Positions 13,660 to 13,960 of a stretch of DNA of 13,960 nt are shown piece by piece. The translations under genes were made by a program, and so were the position numbers. The stretch is from Bacillota bacterium (lineage in GTDB: Bacteria; Bacillota; Dethiobacteria; SKNC01): NCBI GenBank assembly GCA_007120745.1, contig SKNC01000018.1:1-13960 (forward strand), written 5' to 3'. Below the pieces are notes generated by a model. It saw only the letters and a program-made list of their open reading frames with translations, had not been told where the DNA came from and did not search any database. The first letter of the stretch is position 1. Every line of letters begins with the position of its first letter.

Positions 13660-13960
13660 ATGAGGGTCACCTATGCGCATATGGGCACTTCATCAATCGT
13701 ATTTCAAAGCCTGTTGGAGGATTTAGGGCATGAAGTGGTGGTTCCCCCCCAACCCACTAAAAATACTCTCAGCCTTGGCACCCAGTATTCCCCGGAGTTT
13801 GCCTGTATTCCCTTTAAAATTGTTCTGGGCAATTATCTGGAAACCCTGCCCCGGAGTGTGGATGTTATCGTAAGCGGTGGGGGTAAAGGCCCCTGCAGGG
13901 CAGGGTACTATGGAGAACTGCACGTACGCATACTGCGGGAGCTGGGGTATGACCCTGAGA
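13660..13960 (+). CDS. CoA dehydratase/activase-family protein, COG3581-like (3' end outside window)
   Basis: The first 100 codons of a gene that runs past the window. The start MRVTYAHMGTSSIVF, LGHEVVVPPQPTKNTL, YSPEFACIPFKIVLGNY and SGGGKGPCRAGYYGELH follow the COG3581 pattern, in which a Cys in FAC.P and one in GPCR.GYYGE are conserved and probably bind iron-sulfur. The ATG lies 2 bases after the upstream stop, with AAAGGG (13642-13647) about 12 bases before it. In clostridia this family is often paired with a COG3580 protein and an ATPase activase (COG1924); any activase would lie beyond 13960. Confidence 0.82.
   Translation, partial: MRVTYAHMGTSSIVFQSLLEDLGHEVVVPPQPTKNTLSLGTQYSPEFACIPFKIVLGNYLETLPRSVDVIVSGGGKGPCRAGYYGELHVRILRELGYDPE

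Overview
The window is a contiguous stretch of bacterial chromosome. Genes are closely packed, most have AGGAGG-type ribosome binding sites, and the base composition is moderately AT-rich. The gene order ftsY - ylxM - ffh - rpsP - khpA - rimM - trmD - rplS - lepB - rbgA - rnhB - yraN is the classic Firmicutes ribosome-maturation and protein-secretion cluster. A c-di-AMP riboswitch before a SleB-like hydrolase, and a 2-hydroxyacyl-CoA dehydratase-type gene pair at the right end, point to a clostridial, probably anaerobic, Firmicute. This placement is inferred from synteny and motifs; no database was searched.

Layout. (1) 1-862: 3' part of ftsY (SRP receptor), then a hairpin. (2) 946-1095, minus strand: an unannotated 49-aa basic ORF with a strong ribosome binding site, divergent from the next operon. 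(3) 1209-4872: a consensus promoter followed by ylxM-ffh-rpsP-khpA-rimM-trmD, joining SRP-dependent targeting to 30S maturation (S16, RimM) and tRNA m1G37 methylation (TrmD). (4) 4897-5383: rplS with its own promoter, a structured leader that can mask its ribosome binding site, and a terminator overlapping its stop codon. (5) 5418-5948: lepB, also ending in a hairpin. (6) 6019-8196: rbgA-rnhB-yraN (50S assembly GTPase, RNase HII, YraN nuclease-fold protein). yraN has no ATG, GTG or TTG start in frame; an ATA codon is the best candidate. (7) 8329-9287: promoter, c-di-AMP (ydaO/yuaA-type) riboswitch, secreted SleB-like cell-wall hydrolase and terminator. (8) 9326-9419: a small cluster of hairpins and direct repeats resembling a degenerate REP-like element. 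(9) 9541-12353: clpB disaggregase behind an extended -10 promoter carrying a perfect GGAACA-N3-TGTTCC palindrome, ending in a long bulged hairpin with a T run. (10) 12671-13960: two adjacent genes of the 2-hydroxyacyl-CoA dehydratase/activase-related families (COG3580-like complete, COG3581-like cut by the window end).

Most of the window is conserved housekeeping sequence. No mobile element, CRISPR array, phage region or novel multigene system is visible. The items most worth a second look are the 49-aa minus-strand ORF, the ATA-start yraN, the riboswitch abutting its ribosome binding site, the clpB operator palindrome, the tandem repeat upstream of the ylxM promoter, the rplS leader, and the orphan dehydratase-like pair.
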